Shown here in pieces: positions 17,612 to 26,802 of a stretch of DNA of 64,000 nucleotides. Numbering within the stretch: position 1 is the stretch's first letter; every line of letters starts with the position of its first letter. The stretch comes from Oleiagrimonas sp963747595 (lineage in GTDB: Bacteria; Pseudomonadota; Gammaproteobacteria; Xanthomonadales; Rhodanobacteraceae): contig CAVVFO010000001.1 in assembly GCA_963747595.1 (NCBI GenBank), positions 806,001 through 870,000 on the forward strand, read 5' to 3'. A program made the translations under genes and the position numbers. The notes beneath the pieces are model-generated. The model saw only the letters and a list, made by a program, of their open reading frames with translations, was not told the origin of the DNA and searched no databases.

Positions 17612-18133
17612 ATGCTCGGCCACATCATTCTTTCCCATGGTTCGGACAGCGGGCCGGATGCGACCAAGGTCAGCATGCTGGCCGATGTTGCCGAAGACGC
17701 CGGCTGGCAGACCGAACGCCCCGATTTTCGCGACTGTGATGCGCTGGGTCATGCCGAGGCCGCACCGGCGCGGGTGCGGCGGCTGGTCGAACGCATGCGC
17801 GCCTGCGAGATGCCGCCGGTGCTGGTCGGGTCCAGCATGGGCGCATTCACCTCCGGGCTGGCATCGCTCGAGGCCCCGTGCGCCGGATTGTTCCTGCTGG
17901 CCTTGCCGATCGAGATTCCGGGTGTGGCGCAACGCTTCGACATGGCACGGGATATTCCGGCCACGTTGATCCACGGGTTTGCCGATGACCTGTGCCCGGC
18001 CGACGCGGCGATCGCCTTTGCCGCTGAGCGTGGCATGCACACGGTGCTGGTTGCCGACGGCCATCGACTGGCCGATCACCTGGATACCATTGCGGCGCAA
18101 TTCGCATTGTTCCTCAAGCAGATGTTGGCGTGA
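17612..18133 (+). CDS. Small alpha/beta hydrolase (YqiA/RBBP9-like)
   Basis: The 173-residue protein has an N-terminal ILSHGSDSGPDATKV segment, the nucleophile elbow GSSMGAF near residue 73, an Asp in HGFADDLCPADA and a terminal His in DGHRLADH, so a Ser-Asp-His triad is intact. Substrate unknown; relatives act on short esters. A GGAGG site lies just before the ATG at 17612. Its stop overlaps the rlmKL start by 4 bases, so the two are co-transcribed. Confidence 0.8.
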   Translation: MLGHIILSHGSDSGPDATKVSMLADVAEDAGWQTERPDFRDCDALGHAEAAPARVRRLVERMRACEMPPVLVGSSMGAFTSGLASLEAPCAGLFLLALPIEIPGVAQRFDMARDIPATLIHGFADDLCPADAAIAFAAERGMHTVLVADGHRLADHLDTIAAQFALFLKQMLA

Positions 18134-20259
18134 GCATGTTTTTTGCCACCTGTCCCAAGGGGCTGGAATATCTGCTGCGTGACGAACTGACCGCACTGGG
18201 CGCGGAGGATGTGCGCGAAGCGCTGGCCGGCGTGCATTTTTCCGGTACGCAGGAGACCGCGTTGCGCGCCTGCCTCTGGTCGCGGCTGGCCAGCCGCGTG
18301 CTGTTTCCCCTGGCCACGTTCGACGCCGCCGATGCCGACGCACTGTACGACGGGGTGGCTGCCGTCGACTGGTCCGTGCACCTGGCTGACAATGCGACGT
18401 TGGCCGTCGACGCGACCTGCTCCCACAGTCATTTGACGCACACGCGTTTCATCGCACTGAAGGTCAAGGATGCGGTGGTCGATCAATGCCGGCGCCGCTC
18501 CGGCCAGCGTCCGGATATCGATGTGGAGCAGCCGGATGTGCGCCTCAACCTACATTTGAAACGCAACCGCGCCACGCTGTCGCTGGATCTGGCCGGCACG
18601 CCGCTGCACCGTCGTGGCTGGCGCAGCGGGCAGGGTGCCGCGCCGCTGAAGGAAAACCTGGCCGCGGCGATTCTGCTGCGCGCACAATGGCCTTCGATAT
18701 ATTCCGAGGGCGGCGCGCTTCTGGATCCGATGTGCGGTGGCGGCACGCTGTTGATCGAAGCGGCATGGATGGCTGCCGACGTGGCGCCGGGGTTGCGGCG
18801 CGACTATTTCGGCTTCATTGCCTGGCGCGGTCATGACGCCACGGCCTGGCAGACGCTGGTCGATGATGCACGGGCGCGTGCCGATGCGGGCCTGCGCGGT
18901 CTGCGTTCGTGTTTCATCGGCAGCGACAGCGATCCGCATGCGCTGGCGCTAGCGCGCGCCAATGCGCAACAGGCGGGCGTAGCCGGTTTCGTGCAGTTGC
19001 AACGGCATGATCTGGCGCATGTGGCACCTCCGCCGGATGCCGAGTCCGGCCTGGTGGTGACCAACCCGCCTTACGGCGAACGCCTGGGCGACCGCACCGA
19101 GCTGCCTGCACTGTATGCCAGCCTCGGTGCCGTGCTGCGAGCGCACTTTTGCGGCTGGCACGCCGCGGTACTTGCGGGCGATGCGGATCTGGGTCGCGCC
19201 ATGGGGCTGCGCGCCAGCAAGCGTTACCAGTTGTTCAATGGCGCGCTGGAAACGCCGCTGCTGATCTTCGAGCACATCGCGCCGCGCGAGGCGATTGCCG
19301 AGACACCGGCCAAGCCGTTGTCGGCGGGTGCCGAAATGCTGAAGAACCGCCTGCAGAAAAATCTGCGCCGGTTGCGCAAGCGCCTGCAACGCGAAGGCAT
19401 TACTTGCTACCGGGCCTATGATCGCGACCTTCCCGAGTACGCCGTCGCCATCGATGTCTACGAGACCTGGTTGCACGTGCAGGAGTACCGCGCCCCCGAG
19501 CAGGTGCCGGAACATGTGGCCCGCGACCGCCTGCGCGAGGCGGTGCGCGTTGCCGGCGAAGTCTTCGACATCCCGCGTGAACGCATCGCGCTGAAGCAAC
19601 GTCGCCGCGGCAAGGGCGGATCGCGATATGGCCACATGGACACGCGCGGCGAATTCCTGCGCGTGCAGGAAGGCGGGCTGACCTTTCTGGTCAACCTCAC
19701 CGATTACCTCGATACCGGTCTGTTCCTGGACCACCGGCTGGTGCGCCAGCAGCTGCGCGACCTGGCGCGTGGCAGGCGGTTCCTGAATCTTTTCGCCTAC
19801 ACCAGTACGGCATCGGTCTATGCAGCAGCCGGAGGCGCCAGCGACACCACCAGCGTGGACCTGTCCGCCACCTATCTGGAGTGGGCCTCGCGCAACCTGC
19901 AGGCCAACGGTTTCACCGGGCACGATCATCGCCTGATGCAGGGGGATGCGATGACGTTTCTGCGCGAAGACAATGCGCATTACGGGTTGATCTACGTCGA
20001 TCCACCGACGTTCTCCAACTCCAAGCGCGCCGAGGATTTCGACGTGCAACGCGATCACGTGGCGCTGCTCGAGGCGTGCGCCAGGCGGCTGCGCAAGGAC
20101 GGCGTGATCGTGTTCTCCAACAACTTCCGGCGCTTCAAGCTGGACCACGATGCGCTCGAGTCACTTTTCGACATTGAGGACCACAGCGCCGCCAGCATAC
20201 CCTTCGACTTCGCTCGTCACGCCGACATCCACGGCTGCTGGCTGTTGCGGTTGCGCTGA
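18130..20259 (+). CDS. rlmKL: Bifunctional 23S rRNA guanine methyltransferase RlmKL
   Basis: This 709-residue fusion modifies G2445 (N2, RlmL half) and G2069 (N7, RlmK half) of 23S rRNA. The N-terminal half has a THUMP domain and a methyltransferase domain with LDPMCGGGTLLIEAAW and the catalytic VTNPPYGERLGD; the C-terminal half has a second SAM site (FLNLFAYTSTASVYAAAGG) and YVDPPTFSNSKR. Translation may start at GTG 18130, overlapping the hydrolase stop, or ATG 18136. Length fits the gammaproteobacterial fusion. Confidence 0.96.
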   Translation: MSMFFATCPKGLEYLLRDELTALGAEDVREALAGVHFSGTQETALRACLWSRLASRVLFPLATFDAADADALYDGVAAVDWSVHLADNATLAVDATCSHSHLTHTRFIALKVKDAVVDQCRRRSGQRPDIDVEQPDVRLNLHLKRNRATLSLDLAGTPLHRRGWRSGQGAAPLKENLAAAILLRAQWPSIYSEGGALLDPMCGGGTLLIEAAWMAADVAPGLRRDYFGFIAWRGHDATAWQTLVDDARARADAGLRGLRSCFIGSDSDPHALALARANAQQAGVAGFVQLQRHDLAHVAPPPDAESGLVVTNPPYGERLGDRTELPALYASLGAVLRAHFCGWHAAVLAGDADLGRAMGLRASKRYQLFNGALETPLLIFEHIAPREAIAETPAKPLSAGAEMLKNRLQKNLRRLRKRLQREGITCYRAYDRDLPEYAVAIDVYETWLHVQEYRAPEQVPEHVARDRLREAVRVAGEVFDIPRERIALKQRRRGKGGSRYGHMDTRGEFLRVQEGGLTFLVNLTDYLDTGLFLDHRLVRQQLRDLARGRRFLNLFAYTSTASVYAAAGGASDTTSVDLSATYLEWASRNLQANGFTGHDHRLMQGDAMTFLREDNAHYGLIYVDPPTFSNSKRAEDFDVQRDHVALLEACARRLRKDGVIVFSNNFRRFKLDHDALESLFDIEDHSAASIPFDFARHADIHGCWLLRLR

Positions 20260-20438
20260 CGCTGAAGCACTGCGGCGCGTGATCCTCATCCGCCCTACAC
20301 GGGAGATGCAGGCACATTGGCGAAGTCGCCGTTGAGTCGTGATCGAGGGACAGGAGCGCGTGGCCGTGCGACGTCACCTTGCGTAATACTCCGGTGCGCA
20401 GACGATTGAAATCGGGCCATGGATGTGGGGAGAAGACG

Positions 20439-21755
20439 ATGATGAATGCATTGCGTGCCGCAAGCCGGCACTGGCTGATTCTGCTTGCGGGCTTCATGTG
20501 TGCACCTGCCTGTGCGGGACCCGCAGGCGCGTCCAGTGCCGGAACCGTGTTGCTCAAGCCGGCGCGCGTGTTCGATGCGCGTTCCAGCCAGACGCATCCG
20601 GGCTGGGTGGTACTGGTGGAGGACGGCAAGATCAAGGCCGTGGGCCCGATCGGACAGGTCGGCGCGGCGCCTGACGCGCGCACCATCGATCTCCCGGGCA
20701 TGACGGTGTTGCCGGGCCTGATCGATGCGCATTCGCACATCTTCCTGCATCCCTACAACGAAACCCTGTGGAACGATCAGGTACTCAAGGAGCCGGTACC
20801 GTACCGCACCATCGAGGCGGTCAAGCATGTCCGGGCCACATTGATGGCCGGTTTCACCGCGTTGCGGGACCTGGGCACGGAGGGTGCCGGGTATGCCGAT
20901 GTGTCGGTGCAGCGTGCCATCGACAAGGGTCTGATCCCGGGCCCGCATCTGTTCGTGGCCACGCGCGCGACCGTGGCCGCACATTGTTACGGGCCGGGGC
21001 CGTACGGGTTCCGCGACGACCTGGATCTGCCGCAAGGCGGTTTCCCGGTCAGCGGGCGCGCGCAGATGATCGACGCGGTGCGCACCCAGGTCGGCCATGG
21101 CGCCGACTGGGTCAAGGTCTACGCGGACTATCATTGCGGCAAGAGTCATGGCGCCGTGCCGACCTTCAGCGAGGACGAGCTCAGGGCCGCCGTGCAGACC
21201 GCGCATTCGCTGGGCCGGCCGGTGTCGGCGCACGCCACCACCGCCGAGGGCATGCGCCGTGCAGTGCTGGCCGGAGTCGACACCATCGAACACGGCTACG
21301 GCGGCACGGCCAAGGTGTTCCGGTTGATGAAGACGCACGGCGTGGCCTATCTGCCCACGCTGGAAGCCGAAACCGCCTATTCGCGCTACTTCCATGGCTG
21401 GACGCCCGGCAAACCGCCCACCGACGACATGCAGCAGGCCGCGCACGCCTTCAGGCTGGCGCGCGAGGCCGGCGTCACCATCGGCTGTGGCAGCGACGTG
21501 GGTGTGTACACCCACGGCACCAACTACAGGGAACTGGAATGGATGGTGCGTGACGGCATGACGCCCACTCAGGCGCTGCTGGCCGCGACCGCCGTCGATG
21601 CGCGCATCCTGCGGCAACAGGATCGATTTGGACAGATCAGACCTGGGCTGGATGCGGACATCATCGCGGTGCGCGGCGACCCGACAAAGGACATCCATGC
21701 GATCGAGCGTGTGCCGTTCGTGATGAAAGGCGGAGTGATCTACAAGCAGCCTTAG
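20439..21755 (+). CDS. Secreted metal-dependent amidohydrolase (Xaa-Pro dipeptidase-like clade)
   Basis: The 438-residue protein has a signal peptide (ending near APACAGPAG) and an amidohydrolase TIM barrel: HxH metal motif in DAHSHIFLHPYN, a likely carbamylated Lys in WVKVYADYHCG, His residues in VSAHATTAEGMRR and DTIEHGYGG, and the metal/catalytic Asp in CGSDVGVYTHG. This pattern matches exported imidazolonepropionase-like/prolidase-type amidohydrolases that cleave acyl-proline or aryl-amino dipeptides. The ATG at 20439 follows GGGGAG. Substrate unproven. Confidence 0.88.
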   Translation: MMNALRAASRHWLILLAGFMCAPACAGPAGASSAGTVLLKPARVFDARSSQTHPGWVVLVEDGKIKAVGPIGQVGAAPDARTIDLPGMTVLPGLIDAHSHIFLHPYNETLWNDQVLKEPVPYRTIEAVKHVRATLMAGFTALRDLGTEGAGYADVSVQRAIDKGLIPGPHLFVATRATVAAHCYGPGPYGFRDDLDLPQGGFPVSGRAQMIDAVRTQVGHGADWVKVYADYHCGKSHGAVPTFSEDELRAAVQTAHSLGRPVSAHATTAEGMRRAVLAGVDTIEHGYGGTAKVFRLMKTHGVAYLPTLEAETAYSRYFHGWTPGKPPTDDMQQAAHAFRLAREAGVTIGCGSDVGVYTHGTNYRELEWMVRDGMTPTQALLAATAVDARILRQQDRFGQIRPGLDADIIAVRGDPTKDIHAIERVPFVMKGGVIYKQP

Positions 21756-21884
21756 GGATGTTCCGGAAAGGTGGAGCCCATGTGTTGAGGGATTTGCCGC
21801 ACGAACAGATCACCGACGAAAGGGTGTGCAGGGCGAGGGTGCGGACCGGTTTGCGCGCGTCATGCTGGCGTCCCGCCCAAACAT

Positions 21885-21902
21885 GTTATGTTATAAGATA
21901 AC
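21885..21902. promoter_or_regulatory. Candidate Zur operator upstream of the merC-like gene
   Basis: An 18-bp near-perfect palindrome, gttatgttataagataac, matches its own reverse complement at all but two symmetric positions. It reads as two overlapping copies of the gammaproteobacterial Zur pattern GTTATANTATAAC, one per strand, each with one or two mismatches. It is AT-rich in a GC-rich context and ends 22 bases before the proposed GTG start at 21925. Confidence 0.6.
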
Positions 21903-21924
21903 GGCCAAGGTTCTGGAGCCTCTG

Positions 21925-22389
21925 GTGGATCGCATCGTGCCTACATCGTCTGCTCACTCCCGCCGCTGGTGGCATCTGGCTGACCGGGTCGGGGCCACGG
22001 CGTCGTTTCTTTGCGCCATCCACTGCGCGGTGTTGCCGTTCGTGCTGGCAATGTTGCCGTTTCTGGGGCTGGGGTTTCTGGCCGATTACCGTTTCGAGCA
22101 GATTTTCGTGGTGTGCGCGGCACTGCTGGCCAGCGCTGCACTGCTGACCGGGTACCGCCGGCATCGTCGGCGTCTGCCATTGTTGCTCGTCGCGCCGGGG
22201 GTGGCGTTGCTGCTTGTGGGCGTTCTGGTCGTGGATCTGGATGCGCAAATCGTGCTGCACAGCACGCTGGTGACCTGCGGCGGTCTTCTTGTGGCAACGG
22301 CCCACGTGATCAACCTGCGTCTGACGCGGCGTTTGCACGTGCATGGAGAACGCTGCATTTCTCCCGAGGCGGATACGCCGGCGGTCTGA
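21925..22389 (+). CDS. MerC-domain membrane protein
   Basis: The 154-residue product has four membrane segments and the MerC hallmark CAIHCAVLPFVLAMLPFLG near residues 30-48, where the paired Cys and His bind metal in mercury transporters. There is no mer operon nearby. The GTG at 21925 is preferred because GGAG lies 6 bases upstream and because the longer frame would run through the Zur-like palindrome at 21885-21902. That operator suggests a role in zinc starvation rather than mercury resistance; this is inference. The C-terminal tail is short and hydrophilic. Confidence 0.8.
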   Translation: MDRIVPTSSAHSRRWWHLADRVGATASFLCAIHCAVLPFVLAMLPFLGLGFLADYRFEQIFVVCAALLASAALLTGYRRHRRRLPLLLVAPGVALLLVGVLVVDLDAQIVLHSTLVTCGGLLVATAHVINLRLTRRLHVHGERCISPEADTPAV

Positions 22390-22513
22390 CATCCATGCAG
22401 CGATGGTGCGGGTTGCACGGTCCAGTCGCGCTTGCCTTGAGTCGGTCGGAAGCGTTGATGGTAGGTGGATCAGTGCAAAAAGGTTTGCTGTTTGGCGGCG
22501 ACCCAACCAGCTG

Positions 22514-23671
22514 TCACCAGGAGAACTGCATTCGAAACCCCAGGGCCAGGGCGTTGTCGATGGTGCTTTGTGCGCTTGGATCGATGATGTACTGCAGGTC
22601 CGGTTGCAGGGAAAAGTGTCGGCTTATGGGCGTCGACCAAGTCAGTTCCAGCACGGTCTCGGCTGGGGCGGCGCCCGCAGTGATCCGGCGATAGGCACGG
22701 CCGGTATGGGCACGCGCCATGGCCACGCCCAGGACATCGTGGGGACGCGACGGCAAAAGACCCGTGGCCTCCAGTCCTGCGCCAATGTAGCGATTCAGGA
22801 TATTGCGATTGGCTTCGGCGGCACCCAGCTGGACGAAGGCGTCGACGGCCGGCAAATGCGTGTCGGAGCCGAGCAATCGTCTGCTGCCGATTGCGTAGAC
22901 GCCGTGATTATGATGACGCACCCGATCTTCGGGATCGCGAAACGCGCTATAGTGATACCAGCCCCCCAAGGCCAGTTTCCAGCGCTGTCCAGGGTCGCCA
23001 GTGGCGCCCGCCTCAAAGGCGGAAAACGTGCCGTCGCCCCCCTGCCATGCAAGCTGCGTCCCATTCGGATGGCCGGGTCGACCGGGTTTGCCGTCGTAGA
23101 CGCCGGCCATGGCATACAGTCCACTTGAATCCTCCCAGCGCAGCACGGCCCCTGCGGTGGTGGTGGGGAAGATGGAGACAGTGGTCTGCGAAATCGTGGG
23201 GTCGATGCCGAACGAGCTGTTGATGAACAAGGCGGCCGGATCGAGCGCATCGAACAGGGCGTTGTAGTCCTGCAGACCCAGGCGCAGGCTGACACCGGAA
23301 CCGGCAAAACGATGTTGGTACCACGCCGCATAGATCTTGCCGGTATCATGGGCCTCGACGTTGTCCAGCCCCTGCAGATCGCCCACGCGGTTGGAGATAG
23401 AGCTGCCAGTGGTTTCCAGAAGATCGAGGTAGAGCATGTCCTCGCCGGAGCCGCCCCAGCTGCTTCCATCGATGGTGGCGTTGAGGTTGATCATTCCGGG
23501 CGCACCCACGCCGCGTTGCAGGCCACCCTGCACATTGCGCATATAGTCCTGCGTGTAACTGGCGCCAAGCTGCACGCCATCGCCTTGCGTCGCCGCGGCG
23601 GTGGAGGTGGAGATGGCGCACAGCGTCGTGGTGGCCGCGCAGAGCACAGCCAGCAGATGTCGCTTGTTCAT
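22514..23671 (-). CDS. OprB-family carbohydrate porin
   Basis: The 385-residue product has a signal peptide (MNKRHLLAVLCAATTTLCAI, cleaved near STAAA) and ends in the outer-membrane signature LGFRMQFSW with terminal aromatic Trp. Segments such as LDLLETTGSSISNRVGDLQG, YAMAGVYDGKPGRPGHPNGT and LELTWSTPISRHFSLQPDLQYI are typical of OprB porins, 16-stranded barrels for sugar uptake. The ATG at 23671 starts the signal peptide. It lies downstream of the iron operon but is separated from it by a hairpin. Confidence 0.9.
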   Translation of the reverse strand: MNKRHLLAVLCAATTTLCAISTSTAAATQGDGVQLGASYTQDYMRNVQGGLQRGVGAPGMINLNATIDGSSWGGSGEDMLYLDLLETTGSSISNRVGDLQGLDNVEAHDTGKIYAAWYQHRFAGSGVSLRLGLQDYNALFDALDPAALFINSSFGIDPTISQTTVSIFPTTTAGAVLRWEDSSGLYAMAGVYDGKPGRPGHPNGTQLAWQGGDGTFSAFEAGATGDPGQRWKLALGGWYHYSAFRDPEDRVRHHNHGVYAIGSRRLLGSDTHLPAVDAFVQLGAAEANRNILNRYIGAGLEATGLLPSRPHDVLGVAMARAHTGRAYRRITAGAAPAETVLELTWSTPISRHFSLQPDLQYIIDPSAQSTIDNALALGFRMQFSW

Positions 23672-23760
23672 GTCGTTCCCTTTGGATCTGGTCACGACCG
23701 GCGGCGGTGGCCGTGGGCCGGATCATTGGAGTTGTCGCTGGCGGGAGCTGGCATGGTAGA

Positions 23761-23786
23761 GGTGCCCGCAATATCACGCGGGCACC
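23761..23786 (-). terminator. Hairpin after the iron-uptake operon
   Basis: A perfect 9-bp stem (ggtgcccgc, 23761-23769, with gcgggcacc, 23778-23786) surrounds an 8-base loop. It lies 25 bases past the P19 gene stop on the minus strand. The T-tract is weak, so termination may be partial and the porin gene could be read through. Confidence 0.55.
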
Positions 23787-23810
23787 GGATTGGATCAGGT
23801 GTTGTACGAC

Positions 23811-24344
23811 TCAGTAGCCGCCCTTCTTGCCGACGCCGACGTAGACGAAATCCCAGCTATGCCGGATCGGCGTCCACCACGCGGGGACACCGGTATCCTT
23901 GGTGGTATGACGGAAGAACGCCTGATACGGCGGCGGCATGATGCGGAAGCTGGCCGTGTACTTGCCCGGTCCGTCCAGCTTCATGTTGGCGCCGTAGTGC
24001 GGGCCGTCATTGGCGGTCATGGCCATCAGCGTGCCGAAAGTGGACCAGTCCGAGCCCTTCTTGGTGATCTGGTAGCTCACCGTCAGATAGGGGATCCAGG
24101 CGCCCGGATCGAAGCCGTGCTTGTTGTTCTTGCCGGCATGGATGTCGATTTCCATGTGCATGTCGGCATCGTTGTTCATGCCGGGCAGGGACGGTGCCAT
24201 TTCCACCGACTGCAGATACACGGGATGGATGATCAGGCCATCGGTGACCAGCGGCTTGCCCATGGAATGCTCGGCCGCCGACGCGGGAGAGGCCAGGGCC
24301 AGCGAGAGCACGCTTGCGGCCACGCAGGGGAACAGATTGCGCAT
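23811..24344 (-). CDS. Periplasmic P19/FetP-type iron transport protein
   Basis: The 177-residue protein has a signal peptide (LSLALASPASAAEH) and the P19 domain, an immunoglobulin-like fold that binds copper and iron. Metal ligands of the family are visible as a Met/His cluster: VEMAPSLPGMNNDADMHMEI and GPHYGANM. P19 proteins act with FTR1 permeases in ferrous/ferric uptake. A good AGGAG site precedes the ATG at 24344. It is the last gene of the operon cupredoxin - FTR1 - 4Fe-4S - P19; a TGAGAATGA motif shared with the operon's Fur box lies just upstream, so it may also have its own promoter. Confidence 0.88.
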   Translation of the reverse strand: MRNLFPCVAASVLSLALASPASAAEHSMGKPLVTDGLIIHPVYLQSVEMAPSLPGMNNDADMHMEIDIHAGKNNKHGFDPGAWIPYLTVSYQITKKGSDWSTFGTLMAMTANDGPHYGANMKLDGPGKYTASFRIMPPPYQAFFRHTTKDTGVPAWWTPIRHSWDFVYVGVGKKGGY

Positions 24345-24354
24345 GTTGCAGCTC

Positions 24355-24373
24355 CTTTATTGAGAATGAGACG
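24355..24373. promoter_or_regulatory. Possible secondary Fur site before the P19 gene
   Basis: The 73-base gap between the 4Fe-4S and P19 genes contains tgagaatgag at 24361-24370, the same 9-mer (TGAGAATGA) found in the main Fur-like box at 27187-27204. The opposite half-site is poor, so this is a weak call. Confidence 0.3.
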
Positions 24374-24417
24374 CGTTAACTATCTTGCACGCACAACCCC
24401 GTACCGGCCCGCGATTC

Positions 24418-25881
24418 CTACAGACCGAACAGGGCAGGGCTCCAGGCCAGGCCGACGACGCCGATGCCGACCAGGGTGGGGGCCAGCGCCACGATCCGGC
24501 GTATGCCGCCCAGCCCCTGTTTGCCCAGAAGTTTCAGTCCCAGGCCAAGGCTCCAGATCACGCTGAGTCCGAACAGCACGGCCTTGATCACCGCCAGCGC
24601 ATCCACCGACAGGCCGGTGAGACTCATCGCCTGGAACAATTCGCCGCCCAGCCCGATGACCAGCGACAGCATGGCCACCGGCATATAGGCGTAGGCCAGC
24701 TCCACCAGGCGCTTGCGGCCATCGAGGTCACCGCCCAGACGGCCTGCCAGCCAGCTGGAGGCCGCGGTGAGCGTCGTGAGGATCAGGCTCAGCGCGATGG
24801 CGCACGCCGACATGAAGCCGACGATCATGAAGAAGTCCAGCCAGGTGAAGACCTCGTGCGCTTCCGGGTGCACCGACATCAGCCAGCCGGGGCCGGAGGT
24901 GCCGATCCAGTACCAGCCGTGGTCGATGGCCCAGGTGCCCACGGCCTGACGCAATGTCTGGTACTGCGGCAGCACCAGCCACAGGAAACCGCCCAGCGAC
25001 AGGCCGGTGGCCACGAACAGGAAACAGATCTCGGCGACGTTGGGATTGTGGTTGCGGATATCGGCCACTTCCGCGCCGGGACGCCGGAACAGCATGCGCA
25101 GGCCGCCGCGCGCCTTCGGATTGACGCAGCGGAAGCACTCGATGCAGTGGCGCGACTCTTCCTTGCGGTTGATGTCGATCATGGTCGGGCACACGCCCTT
25201 TTCGGCGTAGGCATCGCCGCCAGCCACGGGGCGCTTGGGCGCAAACTGGATGGCGCCGATGCGCGAGAACACGCCCAGCATCAGTCCGATGGGGCACATG
25301 TGGCGACACCATGCGCGCTTGCTGCTGCCGCGCCCGTACATCAATCCCAGCAGAATCGCGCAGACAAAAGTCAGTCCGAACACCTCGGCGATGCCCTGCG
25401 CGTAATCGCGTGCGCCCACGGTCTGCGCCAGGATGGTGATGATCACGAAACTGACGATGGGTGTGCCGCGCCAGCGCACCCAGCGCGGAATGGGGCGCTT
25501 CAGCCCCACCCGGTTGGCCCATTCCGAGCTTGCGCCAAGCGGGCACAGGATGCCGCACCAGCTGCGTCCGCTGAAGATCACCGAGACGAAGACCAGCGGG
25601 AACCACAAGCCCCAGATGACGAAGTTGGCGAACAGCGTGAAGTTGTCGTAGAAGGTCGCGTCATTGCCCGGCTGGGGCAAGATCAGCGGCACCAGCATCA
25701 GCGCCAGAAAGCCGAAGAACATGCCCACGTGGATCCAGCTCAGGACGTGCCGATGCCGCGTCACGATGCCTTCGATGCGCCGCGCCCACGGACCCTGCGG
25801 CCGTGGTTCCGGGCGGCCGGACGGCCCCTTCACCTGGACCGGGATCTGCTGCAGGCGTTGATTGGCGGTGGTCAGGGACAT
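24418..25881 (-). CDS. 4Fe-4S polyferredoxin-type membrane protein of the iron-uptake operon
   Basis: The 487-residue protein combines many membrane segments with NapH/RdxA-like iron-sulfur motifs: CGILCPLG, CRHMCPIG, and a ferredoxin-like group CIECFRCVNPKARG preceded by GVCPTMIDINRKE. Such proteins accompany FTR1/P19 systems and are thought to pass electrons for iron reduction across the membrane; here that role is inference from context. A start at 25923 would add 14 residues (MFRRHVAAASTEPT); the ATG at 25881 is preferred but neither has a strong ribosome-binding site. It lies 70 bases after the FTR1 gene. Confidence 0.85.
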   Translation of the reverse strand: MSLTTANQRLQQIPVQVKGPSGRPEPRPQGPWARRIEGIVTRHRHVLSWIHVGMFFGFLALMLVPLILPQPGNDATFYDNFTLFANFVIWGLWFPLVFVSVIFSGRSWCGILCPLGASSEWANRVGLKRPIPRWVRWRGTPIVSFVIITILAQTVGARDYAQGIAEVFGLTFVCAILLGLMYGRGSSKRAWCRHMCPIGLMLGVFSRIGAIQFAPKRPVAGGDAYAEKGVCPTMIDINRKEESRHCIECFRCVNPKARGGLRMLFRRPGAEVADIRNHNPNVAEICFLFVATGLSLGGFLWLVLPQYQTLRQAVGTWAIDHGWYWIGTSGPGWLMSVHPEAHEVFTWLDFFMIVGFMSACAIALSLILTTLTAASSWLAGRLGGDLDGRKRLVELAYAYMPVAMLSLVIGLGGELFQAMSLTGLSVDALAVIKAVLFGLSVIWSLGLGLKLLGKQGLGGIRRIVALAPTLVGIGVVGLAWSPALFGL

Positions 25882-25951
25882 CGTGGGCTCTGTGGATGCG
25901 GCGGCGACATGCCGCCGGAACATGGCGGCATCCGGCGATGGCGCGGATCGA

Positions 25952-26791
25952 TCAGGCGGCTGCGGGGCGGGAGGTGCGCGCAGGCGAGCGGCTTGAATGG
26001 TTGACCAGCCACATCAAACCCCCGATCACCAGCAGCGTGCCCACATAGAACACGATCTGGATTCCCGACGGGCGTTGCGTATAGCCGACCAGGATGTGCA
26101 ACAGGCGCCCCGGCACCGAGCGCTCCGTCAGCAGCCAGGAGGTATCCCAGATCGAATGTCCCAGCGCCGGCAAGACCCCGGCCTGGGTGAGGAAGCCGGC
26201 GGCATCGGCGGCCATGCCGGCAGCCAGCAGGAGGATCATCCAGCCGGTCACGGCGAACAGGTAGCGCATCGGAATGCGCAGCAAGCCGTGATACAGCAAC
26301 GTGCCCACCAGTGCGCCCAGACCGACACCGATGGCACCGCCCACAAGCATGGTCGGGATGTGGCCGCCGCTGGCATAGATGCCGTAGGTGAACAGGACGG
26401 TTTCCGAACCTTCGCGCAGTACCGCCACCAAGACCACGATCATCAGCATCGACAGGGGCTTGCGGCCGGCGGCCACATCGTGGCCGACTGCCGAGACTTC
26501 GCCCGCCAATTGCTTGCCGTGGCTGCTCATCCAGATGTTGTGCCAGCCCAGCATGGCCACGGCGAGCAACAGGATGATGGCGTTGAAGAATTCCTGGCCG
26601 CGCCCCTGCAGGGAGGTGGCAATGGCGCCGGCGAACGTCGCCACCAGACATGCACCGATCACGCCCAGAAGAACGCCCAGCGACACCCAGCGGCCGCGAC
26701 CGGCCACCCCCTTTGCCGCCGCCAGGACGATGGAGACGACCAGCGCGGCCTCGAGAACTTCGCGAAAGACGATGATGGCAGTGGCGAACAT
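25952..26791 (-). CDS. FTR1-family high-affinity iron permease
   Basis: The 279-residue, about seven-segment protein has both iron-binding REXXE motifs of the FTR1 family: FREVLEAALV near the N terminus and VLREGSETVLF at about residue 127. These acidic motifs pass Fe(III) through the membrane. It sits 11 bases after the cupredoxin gene and upstream of the 4Fe-4S and P19 genes, matching FetMP/P19-FTR1 uptake systems. Expression is probably iron-repressed through the Fur-like site at 27187. Confidence 0.92.
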   Translation of the reverse strand: MFATAIIVFREVLEAALVVSIVLAAAKGVAGRGRWVSLGVLLGVIGACLVATFAGAIATSLQGRGQEFFNAIILLLAVAMLGWHNIWMSSHGKQLAGEVSAVGHDVAAGRKPLSMLMIVVLVAVLREGSETVLFTYGIYASGGHIPTMLVGGAIGVGLGALVGTLLYHGLLRIPMRYLFAVTGWMILLLAAGMAADAAGFLTQAGVLPALGHSIWDTSWLLTERSVPGRLLHILVGYTQRPSGIQIVFYVGTLLVIGGLMWLVNHSSRSPARTSRPAAA

Positions 26792-26802
26792 GAGGCGGGC
26801 CC

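Noticed and set aside
24385..26004. 539-codon plus-strand open frame rich in His/Gln/Asp
   Set aside because: It is antisense to the 4Fe-4S membrane protein gene; its low-complexity composition is the usual by-product of GC-rich coding on the other strand.
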